From NCBI GenBank assembly GCA_029260335.1, contig JAJDDL010000365.1, forward strand, positions 1 to 7,401: a stretch of 7,401 nt of DNA, in the 5' to 3' direction. Numbering within the stretch: the stretch's first letter is position 1; the number at the start of each line of letters is the position of its first letter. Shown in pieces: positions 1-6,436 of this stretch. Both the position numbers and the translations under genes were made by a program. Source of the stretch: Phycisphaerales bacterium (lineage in GTDB: Bacteria > Planctomycetota > Phycisphaerae > Phycisphaerales > UBA1924). The notes under the pieces were generated by a model. That model made no database searches. It was given only the letters and a program-made list of their open reading frames with translations, and was not told the DNA's origin.

Positions 1-1376
1 AGCAACCCGGCGATGCCCGGGATGCCAAAGCCCGGGAAGATAAATATCTCCACGCCCACGAGCGCGATCCCGCCGAGGATCGCGACGATCTCCCACCAGT
101 TGGCCATGCCGATCAGGAACGGCGGAATAAGCAAGGCGCAGAGCGCGATGATCGCCATCGATTCGGGCACGATCATGCCCGGATGGATCATCGAGACGAA
201 GATCGCGAGCAAGAGCAGGACAACCAAGATTCCCCGCACATACGGGCTGGTCATGAATCGCACAAGCCCCTCCGACCAGAGCGGCCCAAGTGATTGCACC
301 TTCGAAGCGCCGTACCACGCCTCGATGTCCTTGACCGTTTTGATCGGCGAGTCGTTGCTCGAAAAGCGGTAATGACGCAAGTCGCTCTCTTGAAACAGCA
401 ACGGCGCGGATCCATCGGAGATCTTCTCAAGTAAAGTCCATTGGCCTCGATCCGCTGAAGTAATCGTCGGCCGCTTGGACTCATACTCCTGCTGCGTTGC
501 CGCCGACTTGACCACCTCGGCGAGCTCGGGCGATGCCGGCGCGACATCGGGCGCTGAACCACCCGGCACTCCCTCCATCCCCGGGGGGACTGGAATTATG
601 GTCCGGTCAATCTCAATGGCTTTGCCAGGTGAAGCCGAGCCAAGCCGCGGCGGCGATCCCGTCGGCGTATCGCCAAAGAGCAAGACATACTCTTCGCGAT
701 TGATCGCGATGCGCTGGCCGGTCTGGTTGTTTTCCACCCACCAGAGCTCGACGCCCATGATGATCCCTTGGACCAGATACTCGTCGTAGACGTATTCAGT
801 CTGGTTCCGCCGGCGAGCCGAGTCGATCACTTCGCTGATCAGTGGAATCGTCATTTTGCCCCGCTCCAAGGGAGGCAAGACCTGCAAGCCGGTCGGCCCA
901 ACCGCGATCGGCAGCGCATCACCCAACGCCGCCGGGTCCGATGTGATGATCTCCTTGCACGCCAGCGCGATGATCGCACCGCCCGAATACGCCTGCGTGT
1001 TGATCCACGCCGCGGAGTTTTCGATCGAACTCGACTTGATCGCCGCACAGATCTCCAGCACCGCGCCAACCTCGCCGCCCGGCGTATTGATCTCGATCAC
1101 AAACGCATCGGCACCAGATTCCTCGGCGATCTTGAGCCGACGTTTGAAGCTCTTGGCCGTGACCGAGTCGATCATGCCGTCGCCTGTATCAATCTGGATG
1201 ATCGCCACGTTCTCGGCCTGTCGGCTCGGCGGCACCGGCGTGCCACCTGTCGATTGGGCCCAACTGACAGCTCCCATCAGGAGCGTCGCCACCAAGCCCA
1301 TGAGCCGGAAACGAGAGACCTGGACTCGGTTCGGACCGCGTCCCACGAGCGAGCACCAGTTTCTGCAGTGATCCAT
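1..1376 (-). CDS. NfeD-type membrane-bound ClpP-class serine protease (3' end beyond the window)
   Basis: 458 codons are visible without a stop from an ATG at 1376-1374, and the frame is still open at the left edge. Residues 24-40 form a signal peptide (start of MGLVATLLMGAVSWA, with likely cleavage after AVSWA). Residues 55-200 are the ClpP/crotonase-like protease domain. TPGG at 98-101 is the oxyanion strand, Ser131 in AYSGG is the expected nucleophile, and Lys174 lies 43 residues on, fitting the Ser-Lys dyad of this family. A Pro/Gly-rich linker spans about 236-285. At least three hydrophobic segments follow (about 381-398, 405-425, 429-447), and the visible part ends in IFIFPGFGIPGIAGL, the glycine-rich signature of the NfeD membrane region. 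The family acts at the membrane, often with a stomatin-like partner encoded next to it; that position is outside this window. The start lies 38 bp after the Nudix stop. The Shine-Dalgarno match is weak, so the exact start is less certain than the identity. Confidence 0.9.
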   Translation of the reverse strand, partial: MDHCRNWCSLVGRGPNRVQVSRFRLMGLVATLLMGAVSWAQSTGGTPVPPSRQAENVAIIQIDTGDGMIDSVTAKSFKRRLKIAEESGADAFVIEINTPGGEVGAVLEICAAIKSSSIENSAAWINTQAYSGGAIIALACKEIITSDPAALGDALPIAVGPTGLQVLPPLERGKMTIPLISEVIDSARRRNQTEYVYDEYLVQGIIMGVELWWVENNQTGQRIAINREEYVLLFGDTPTGSPPRLGSASPGKAIEIDRTIIPVPPGMEGVPGGSAPDVAPASPELAEVVKSAATQQEYESKRPTITSADRGQWTLLEKISDGSAPLLFQESDLRHYRFSSNDSPIKTVKDIEAWYGASKVQSLGPLWSEGLVRFMTSPYVRGILVVLLLLAIFVSMIHPGMIVPESMAIIALCALLIPPFLIGMANWWEIVAILGGIALVGVEIFIFPGFGIPGIAGL

Positions 1377-1385
1377 CACAACCTG

Positions 1386-1391
1386 AGTATA
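1386..1391 (-). promoter_or_regulatory. Possible -10 box (TATACT) before the NfeD-type gene
   Basis: On the minus strand, TATACT matches the sigma70 -10 consensus at five of six bases. It ends 9 nt before the ATG at 1376, so transcription would start almost at the start codon. No good -35 box is visible at 16-18 nt spacing. The gene could equally be read through from the Nudix gene just upstream. This is weak, chance-compatible evidence. Confidence 0.25.
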
Positions 1392-1414
1392 CGAACGATT
1401 CCCGTCCGTAGGTC

Positions 1415-1939
1415 CTATCCCGCAGGTGTCTCTTGCTCGATTGTCCACGTCAGCTCGTCCCCTAGGCAGTCGATATGCACCGAAAAGAACCCCGGAGGCT
1501 CGTTCGGGTTTCGTCCGTCCAGCTTTCGTACGAGGGGCCAAATGATCTTCCGGTCGGTCTCCGGCAAGGGCAGCCCGTCGATCTCACCGGGCTCGAACCA
1601 GTCCAGCCGCCCCTCGCGCATCTCGAAGGGCTCAATATCGACCGTTCCCAAGACTCGGTAGTAAAAGAGCAACCAATGGACCTGCCCTTCGTACCCCTTT
1701 TCGGCGATCAAGCCGGCGAGATGGAATCGCTCGAGCGCGATATCGATCCCGGCCTCCTCCTGGGTCTCCCGCCGAGCGCATTGCGCGGGCGACTCACCCT
1801 CGTCGACATGCACCTTGCCACCGATGGGAGAGCAGAGCCCCTGATTTGGTGACTTGGATCGCCGCAAGAGCAGGACCCGCCCGTCGGCGTCTCGCAGATC
1901 GACAAGCACGGCCAGGCGATGGGGGAGATCTGTCGTCAC
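1415..1939 (-). CDS. Nudix (MutT-family) hydrolase
   Basis: With a GTG start at 1939 the protein has 174 residues, normal for a single-domain Nudix enzyme. The start of the domain reads HRLAVLVDLRDADGRVLLLRR. The Nudix box runs from Gly40-Gly41 to about residue 65, with GGKVHVDEGES followed by RETQEEAGI, whose R-E and E-E residues bind the catalytic metal. The gap from the box glycine to the GES glutamate is about two residues longer than in the classical GX5E form. The late WFEPGEIDGLPLPETDRK segment resembles MutT-like nucleoside-triphosphate pyrophosphatases. The substrate cannot be read from the sequence: an oxidised nucleotide or another nucleoside diphosphate derivative are both possible. 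The frame is open upstream to an ATG at 2074, but that 219-residue form would overlap divergent murC, and its extra N-terminus shows no Nudix features. I therefore prefer the GTG. It is followed on the same strand by the NfeD-type gene. Confidence 0.85.
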   Translation of the reverse strand: MTTDLPHRLAVLVDLRDADGRVLLLRRSKSPNQGLCSPIGGKVHVDEGESPAQCARRETQEEAGIDIALERFHLAGLIAEKGYEGQVHWLLFYYRVLGTVDIEPFEMREGRLDWFEPGEIDGLPLPETDRKIIWPLVRKLDGRNPNEPPGFFSVHIDCLGDELTWTIEQETPAG

Positions 1940-2040
1940 GGGTCGAGCATAGCCCGCTGTGGGAGCCTCACATGCATCCAGATCCACGGATGGACCAGGA
2001 ATCACGGCACACACGCCCGAAACCCGATACCCTCTCGACC
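1940..2040. promoter_or_regulatory. Divergent intergenic region between the Nudix gene and murC
   Basis: These 101 bases separate two divergent starts, so promoters for both directions should lie here. No convincing -35/-10 pair, riboswitch or operator palindrome is visible on either strand. The plus strand has GGGAG at 1961-1965 six bases before an ATG at 1972, an alternative in-frame start for murC. The preferred murC ATG at 2041 has no Shine-Dalgarno match. Confidence 0.5.
1946..1951 (-). promoter_or_regulatory. Possible -10 box (TATGCT) before the Nudix gene
   Basis: On the minus strand, TATGCT matches TATAAT at four of six positions, including the key T, A and final T. It ends 6 nt before the GTG at 1939, the distance expected if transcription began at the start codon. 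No clear -35 element or Shine-Dalgarno sequence is present. Treat it as a hint only. Confidence 0.2.
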
Positions 2041-3630
2041 ATGAGCCAAACCGCAAGGACGCGCAGGCTACCAACCGCCGACGAGCATGGACCCATCGAG
2101 GTCCATGTCCGCCGTGGTCACACGCACGATCAACCAGTCGAGTTCGCAGGCAAGCAACTGCTCATGCTGGGCATTGCCGGCTGCGGCATGTCCGGCCTCG
2201 CTCGCATGCTCGATCGATTCGGTGCCAAGGTTCGGGGAGTCGATTCCAACGCCAACGACATCACCGACGCACTCGAGAGCGATGGCATTCAGGTTCTCAA
2301 AGAGCCTGAAGCAACGTCGCTCGATGAGGACATCGAGCTTGTCATCAGCTCCGCCGCGATAAAACCCGAGCATCCGCTCCTCTTAGAAGCCGCCGATCGC
2401 GGCACTCCAGTGCTGACTTATGCCGAGGCCTTGGGGGAGTTGACCAAACGATCGACGTCTGTCGCCATCGCCGGCACCCACGGCAAGAGTACCGCTACCG
2501 CGATGCTCGGCGCCACGCTCGTTGATTGCGGCTTCGATCCCTCGGTCATCGTCGGCGCAACCTGCCCGCAACTCATGCAAGGCTCTCTGGGCTCGCCCGT
2601 GTTCGCCTCGCCATGCGGCTATCGCGTCGGCGCGCCATCTGTTACCAAGGGCGTCTACGAGGGCAAGCCCGGGTTGTTGCTCGCCGAGGCTTGTGAGTTC
2701 AACCGTTCATTTCATCATCAACGACCGACATTGGCCGCGATCACGTCAGTTGAGGCAGATCACCTCGACATCTACGGCGCACTCGAACAGGTCGTCGAGG
2801 CGTTCCATGAGTTCGCAAGACTGATCCCCGACGCGAGCGAGGGCGGCATGCTCCTCATCGCACACGAAGGCGCCCACCGCCGAGAAGTCTGCGCAGGTTT
2901 GCGATGCAAAGTCGAAACAATCGGTTTCAGTCCCGAGGCCGACTGGGTCATCGCCTTCGATCCGCACACCCAGATCACCTCACTCACAAGGCACGGCGAG
3001 TTGGTCGCCACGTGGGCCATGCGCATGCCAGGCCAGCACAACGCGATGAACGCGGCGTTCAGCTGCGCGATCGCGGTTTCCTTGGGTGCCGATCCCGAGA
3101 TGGCCAGCCGCTCGCTCACCGCATTCCGAGGTCTCGACCGGCGCCTCCAACTGCTCGGCGAACGCCCCGATCCCAATGGCGGGTCCATCCGCGTCTACGA
3201 CGACTATGGGCACCATCCAACAGCCGTCGAAGCAACCCTGCGCGCCCTCCGCGAGTTCGAACGCCCCCAAGACCGCGGCGGCAGGCTCATCTGCGTCTTC
3301 CAACCACACCAGCACTCGCGGACACGCTTCCTGCTCGAGGAGTTCGCCAGCGCCTTCGGTCAGGCCGACGTCGTCATCGTCCCGCACATCTACTTCGTCC
3401 GCGACAGCATCGTCGAGAAACACAAGGTCACCGCAGGCGACCTCGTCGATCGACTTCGCGGGCGCGGCGTGCGTGCCATGCACCTCTACCCCTTCGAAGC
3501 CATCGTCGAGCAGCTTGAGAATGTCTGCAGGGCCGAGGATTTGCTCGTCGTCATGGGCGCAGGGCCGGTCTGGCAGGTCGGGCACGGATACCTTAGAGCG
3601 GGCTGGTCCCAAGATGGCCGCGACCTGTAG
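2041..3630 (+). CDS. murC: UDP-N-acetylmuramate--L-alanine ligase
   Basis: This cytoplasmic enzyme adds L-Ala to UDP-MurNAc using ATP, the first stem-peptide step of peptidoglycan synthesis. From the ATG at 2041 the protein has 529 residues, somewhat longer than the usual 460-490. GIAGCGMSG (44-52) is the UDP-binding glycine loop of the N-terminal domain. GTHGKST (145-151) is the Mur-ligase ATP loop. EACEFNRSF (216-224) and EADHLDIYG (238-246) form the central metal/ATP region, PGQHNAMNA (330-338) is the family asparagine motif, and RRLQ then DDYGHHPT (387-394) open the C-terminal domain, followed by VFQPHQHSRTR. The segment at about 175-211 is longer than in E. coli MurC, and EACEF replaces the common EADES. 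Upstream in-frame ATGs exist at 1972 (with a Shine-Dalgarno-like GGGAG) and 1990. I chose 2041 on length and to keep a divergent intergenic region. murB follows after 24 bp. Confidence 0.95.
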   Translation: MSQTARTRRLPTADEHGPIEVHVRRGHTHDQPVEFAGKQLLMLGIAGCGMSGLARMLDRFGAKVRGVDSNANDITDALESDGIQVLKEPEATSLDEDIELVISSAAIKPEHPLLLEAADRGTPVLTYAEALGELTKRSTSVAIAGTHGKSTATAMLGATLVDCGFDPSVIVGATCPQLMQGSLGSPVFASPCGYRVGAPSVTKGVYEGKPGLLLAEACEFNRSFHHQRPTLAAITSVEADHLDIYGALEQVVEAFHEFARLIPDASEGGMLLIAHEGAHRREVCAGLRCKVETIGFSPEADWVIAFDPHTQITSLTRHGELVATWAMRMPGQHNAMNAAFSCAIAVSLGADPEMASRSLTAFRGLDRRLQLLGERPDPNGGSIRVYDDYGHHPTAVEATLRALREFERPQDRGGRLICVFQPHQHSRTRFLLEEFASAFGQADVVIVPHIYFVRDSIVEKHKVTAGDLVDRLRGRGVRAMHLYPFEAIVEQLENVCRAEDLLVVMGAGPVWQVGHGYLRAGWSQDGRDL

Positions 3631-3641
3631 CAGGGCAGACC

Positions 3642-3647
3642 AGGGAG
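3642..3647 (+). promoter_or_regulatory. Ribosome binding site of murB
   Basis: AGGGAG lies 7 bases before a GTG at 3655. It supports that GTG as the murB start, because no ATG stands at a suitable place. Confidence 0.7.
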
Positions 3648-3654
3648 AGACCAC

Positions 3655-4569
3655 GTGCCCGCGGCGATCCAAGAGCTCCAAATCCAGCGCGACGCGCCAA
3701 TCAACACTTGGTTCAAGGTGGGCGGCGGCGCCCAGAGATTGGCCCACCCCCAGGATCCAGGCCAAATCCAACAGTGCCTGGAGATCGACCCGGCACTTCG
3801 TGTCCTTGGCAGTGGTGCGAATCTGATTGTCGATGATGATGGAGTCGATGAACTCGTCGTTGCGCTCGATGCGTCGCATTGGAAACGCGCAGAGATCGAT
3901 CCGCAAAGCGAGCATGTCCACGCCGGTGCCGGCGCGGATCTCGCAAGGCTCATCCTCGATTGCCAGCGTGCGGGCCTCGCGGGCCTGGAGAACCTAGGCG
4001 GCGTCCCCGCAAGCCTCGGCGGCGCGATCCGCATGAACGCCGGCGGACGCTTCGGCGAGATCGCCGATTACGTCCATGCCGTGCACGCCATGAATCGCTC
4101 AGGCACGTTCCTCGAAATACCCAGTGACCAGATCCGCTTTGGCTACCGAACCAGCGGCCTCGACGACCTCATCATCACAGGCGTGGACCTCAAGCTGCAC
4201 CGCGACGATCCGCCCGCGATACGCCAACGCTTGCTCTCGATCATGCAGGAAAAAAAGACAAGCCAGCCCATGGGCTCCAACTGCGCCGGTTGCTGTTTCA
4301 AGAATCCAACGCTCGACCAGGACGTAGACTCGATTGGCCAAGCAGGCCAACGGGTGAGCGCAGGGCTCGTGATCGATCGCGCCGGCAGCAAGGGCACGCG
4401 CAGCGGCGGCGCACAAGTCAGCACCAAGCACGCGAACTTCATCACCGCCGAGAGGCATGCGAATGCTCGCGATGTGATCCAACTGATCGAGCAAGTCAAA
4501 GCCAGAGTCGCCGACGCATTCGGCATCGCACTCCAGACCGAGATCGACATCTGGGAGTCGTGCCAATGA
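3655..4569 (+). CDS. murB: UDP-N-acetylenolpyruvoylglucosamine reductase (short, type II-like form)
   Basis: This FAD enzyme uses NADPH to reduce UDP-GlcNAc-enolpyruvate to UDP-MurNAc, the substrate of MurC encoded just upstream. The 304 residues from the GTG match the short form of the family. NTWFKVGGGAQ (17-27) and VLGSGANLIVDD (50-61) are FAD-pyrophosphate contacts. LENLGGVPASLGGAIRMNAG (111-130) is the main flavin-binding signature. FGYRTS (162-167) carries the conserved active-site Arg165, and LQTEIDIWE near the C-terminus carries Glu296, matching the family's catalytic glutamate. QPMGSNCAGCCFKNP (204-218) is the third signature. There the usual proton-donating Ser of AGSxFKNP is Cys213, with further cysteines at 210 and 214. 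The residues are otherwise intact, so I expect an active enzyme. The stop overlaps the ddl start as ATGA. Confidence 0.95.
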   Translation: MPAAIQELQIQRDAPINTWFKVGGGAQRLAHPQDPGQIQQCLEIDPALRVLGSGANLIVDDDGVDELVVALDASHWKRAEIDPQSEHVHAGAGADLARLILDCQRAGLAGLENLGGVPASLGGAIRMNAGGRFGEIADYVHAVHAMNRSGTFLEIPSDQIRFGYRTSGLDDLIITGVDLKLHRDDPPAIRQRLLSIMQEKKTSQPMGSNCAGCCFKNPTLDQDVDSIGQAGQRVSAGLVIDRAGSKGTRSGGAQVSTKHANFITAERHANARDVIQLIEQVKARVADAFGIALQTEIDIWESCQ

Positions 4570-5492
4570 CCCGTGTCATCGTGTTCGGCGGGGGTGTCGG
4601 TGGCGAACGCGAAGTCTCGCTCGATGGCGCACGTGCGGTCGCCGATGCGCTGCGATCACATCCAGATCTCGAGATCGCTCACCACGAAGTTCATCGCCTC
4701 AAGACTGCCGACATCCAAGCTCTGGGCGAAGGTGTTATTTTCCCCGTCTTGCACGGTCCGTGGGGTGAAGGCGGCCCCTTGCAGGTGTTGCTTGAGGAAC
4801 TCGGTCGAGTGTTCGTCGGCTCCCAATCAACCGGGGCAAGCATCGCGATGGACAAGGTCCGCACCCTTGAGCACGCCGAACGCTTGGGTATCGCGATCCC
4901 AGGTCATCAGGCCCACGAATCACTCCCCGAGACCGCACCGATCGAGTTCCCTCTGGTCGTCAAGCCCATCTCTGACGGATCGAGCGTCGGTGTCCGCATC
5001 TGCCGAGCGTCCGGCGAGTGGACAAAGGCAATCGAGGAACTCGCGCTCGATCCCAACGCGCAGGGTCCCTGGCTGATCGAACGGTTCATCACCGGCCGTG
5101 AGATGACCGTCTCGTTGTTGGATGGCCGGGCGCTGCCGATCATCGAGATCGTGCCGAGTTCGGGCTTCTATGACTACAACGCCAAGTACCAACGCGACGA
5201 CACCCAGTACCTCCTGAATCCACCCCTCCCTCGGGCTGTCTCGGAGTCGCTCACGTCCGCTGCCGAAGCCGTCTTTAAGGACCTGGAACTCCGCCATCTG
5301 GCGCGGGCCGACTTTGTCCTCGACGCCAACGGCGTGCCTCGCCTCCTGGAGATCAACACCATGCCGGGCTTCACGAGCCACTCGCTCGTGCCCAAGGCCG
5401 CACAAGCAATCGGCCTGGAGTTCCCCGATCTGTGCCGTCGGCTCGTCGATCTTGCGTTGCAAGACGCCAAAGAGCCGATGGTGAGCGGCTGA
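4566..5492 (+). CDS. ddl: D-alanine--D-alanine ligase
   Basis: This ATP-grasp enzyme joins two D-Ala to make the terminal dipeptide of the peptidoglycan stem. The 308 residues are close to E. coli DdlB (306), and the motifs fall at nearly the same positions. GGEREVSL (12-19) includes Glu14 for the first D-Ala. HGPWGEGG is at 63-70, and MDK at 95-97. VVKPISDGSSVGV (131-143) carries the ATP-binding lysine and the serine loop. YDYNAKY (202-208) is the omega loop with Tyr208, typical of D-Ala-D-Ala rather than D-Ala-D-Lac ligases. RADF (248-251) and LEINTMPGFTSHS (261-273) supply Asp250, Glu262 and Asn264 for magnesium. Position 69 is Gly where most Ddl enzymes have Asp (HGxxGEDG), and PGF replaces PGM. 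The start at 4566 overlaps murB as ATGA, with GGGAG at 4553-4557 as the Shine-Dalgarno sequence. The stop overlaps the next start as TGATG. Confidence 0.95.
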   Translation: MTRVIVFGGGVGGEREVSLDGARAVADALRSHPDLEIAHHEVHRLKTADIQALGEGVIFPVLHGPWGEGGPLQVLLEELGRVFVGSQSTGASIAMDKVRTLEHAERLGIAIPGHQAHESLPETAPIEFPLVVKPISDGSSVGVRICRASGEWTKAIEELALDPNAQGPWLIERFITGREMTVSLLDGRALPIIEIVPSSGFYDYNAKYQRDDTQYLLNPPLPRAVSESLTSAAEAVFKDLELRHLARADFVLDANGVPRLLEINTMPGFTSHSLVPKAAQAIGLEFPDLCRRLVDLALQDAKEPMVSG

Positions 5493-6436
5493 TGGCAAAG
5501 AAGAAGACCACAAAGCGCAAATCGCGAGCCCAAAAGACCCCCAAGCTCCAACAGGTCGGGCCCTTTGTCCCGGCTCTGCTCGCGGGCATGCTCGTCCTGA
5601 TTCTGTTGGGCGGTGCCGCGATGCTCCAGGGCGAACTGGCCGAGCGAGCCCGGGCCCGCCGGATCGCAGAGCCCATCGAGATCGTCGTGTATTGGCCCGC
5701 AGATGTTGGCCAGACCCTGGATTCTGAGCAGAGCTGGGTTCCGCTGGATCAGCAGCAGGATCTGCTCACGCTCATCCGCTCCCAACTGCAATCTGCGCCC
5801 GACCCGCTGTCGATCGATGGTCTGCGCGCCGCCGGCGACGCGCTCGCCCGCTCGGGCTGGTTCGAAAGCACACCCACGCTCCGTCGCCATCCCGATGGAT
5901 CAATCGAACTGCAAGGCGAATGGCGCGTGCCCCGGGCCTGGATTCGCTCCGAAAACGTCGACTATCTGGTCGATACCAAGGGCAGGCTCATGCCGCTGAT
6001 GTATGGATCGGATCGCACCTCCCCGGCACGCACCCCCATCGTCAACCCGGGCATGCGCCCGCCCAGGACGCCACAGAACCAGCCGGACTTTGAACGCGTG
6101 TGGGCGAGCGCCACGGTCTGGTCGGCGATCGAGTTGCTCGATCTGCTCAGAACCCAGCCCTATTGGGCACAGGTCGATTCGGTGGATGCGGGCGGATTGG
6201 GCTCCGACGCCAACCTCACGATCGTGACCGATCGTCAGTCTCGGATCACCTGGGGAGCCGGGCCCAGCGGGTTTCATCCGGGTGAGCGTCCGACGAAAGA
6301 GAAACTCTTCCACCTCTCACGCTTCTATGCCGAGGAAGAGTTTGGCAGGCACATCGACGCCGGGATGGGTGGATACGATCTTCGCTCGGGGTACATCGTG
6401 CTCGATCGCACGATGACCCACGCCGACGACGAGTGA
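5492..6436 (+). CDS. ftsQ: FtsQ/DivIB-like cell-division protein
   Basis: The 314-residue protein has a very basic cytoplasmic start (MAKKKTTKRKSR), a single membrane helix at about 25-45, and a long outer domain. That is the FtsQ/DivIB layout. Residues about 105-170 look like the POTRA-to-beta transition of FtsQ: a helix (IDGLRAAGDALARSGWF), a strand with RRHPDGSIELQGEWRVPRAW, then VDYLVDTKGRLMPL, which resembles the family's 'lvD..G.vf' step. Position directly after ddl in a mur cluster is the classic place for ftsQ. FtsQ links early and late divisome proteins at the septum. The extra stretch at 60-100, the Pro-rich 178-198 segment and the overall divergence make this an assignment by architecture and position more than by sequence. 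The start overlaps the ddl stop by one base, and GGTGAG at 5480-5485 is a fair Shine-Dalgarno sequence. It overlaps the next gene as GTGA. Confidence 0.65.
   Translation: MAKKKTTKRKSRAQKTPKLQQVGPFVPALLAGMLVLILLGGAAMLQGELAERARARRIAEPIEIVVYWPADVGQTLDSEQSWVPLDQQQDLLTLIRSQLQSAPDPLSIDGLRAAGDALARSGWFESTPTLRRHPDGSIELQGEWRVPRAWIRSENVDYLVDTKGRLMPLMYGSDRTSPARTPIVNPGMRPPRTPQNQPDFERVWASATVWSAIELLDLLRTQPYWAQVDSVDAGGLGSDANLTIVTDRQSRITWGAGPSGFHPGERPTKEKLFHLSRFYAEEEFGRHIDAGMGGYDLRSGYIVLDRTMTHADDE

Noticed and set aside
12..38. Repeated CCCGGG palindromes near the left edge, possibly a hairpin
   Set aside because: They lie inside the NfeD coding region, where they encode its PGFGIPGI stretch. There is no T-tract, so this is not a terminator.
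1377..1414. Possible terminator between the Nudix and NfeD-type genes
   Set aside because: There is no stable inverted repeat followed by a T-run on the minus strand in this 38-bp gap.
768..1661. 297-codon open frame on the plus strand
   Set aside because: It is Arg/His-rich and lacks motifs. The opposite strand carries the clear NfeD-type and Nudix genes.
1936..1950. Four-codon mini-frame on the minus strand (ATG at 1950) whose TGA overlaps the Nudix GTG
   Set aside because: Its ATG lies inside the -10-like hexamer, there is no ribosome site, and such short frames arise by chance.
2980..3921. 313-codon open frame on the minus strand opposite murC and murB
   Set aside because: It lies opposite well-identified genes, shows no family motif, and long antisense frames are expected in GC-rich coding DNA.
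5174..5890. 238-codon minus-strand frame across the ddl/ftsQ junction
   Set aside because: It is antisense to two supported genes and has no recognisable domain.
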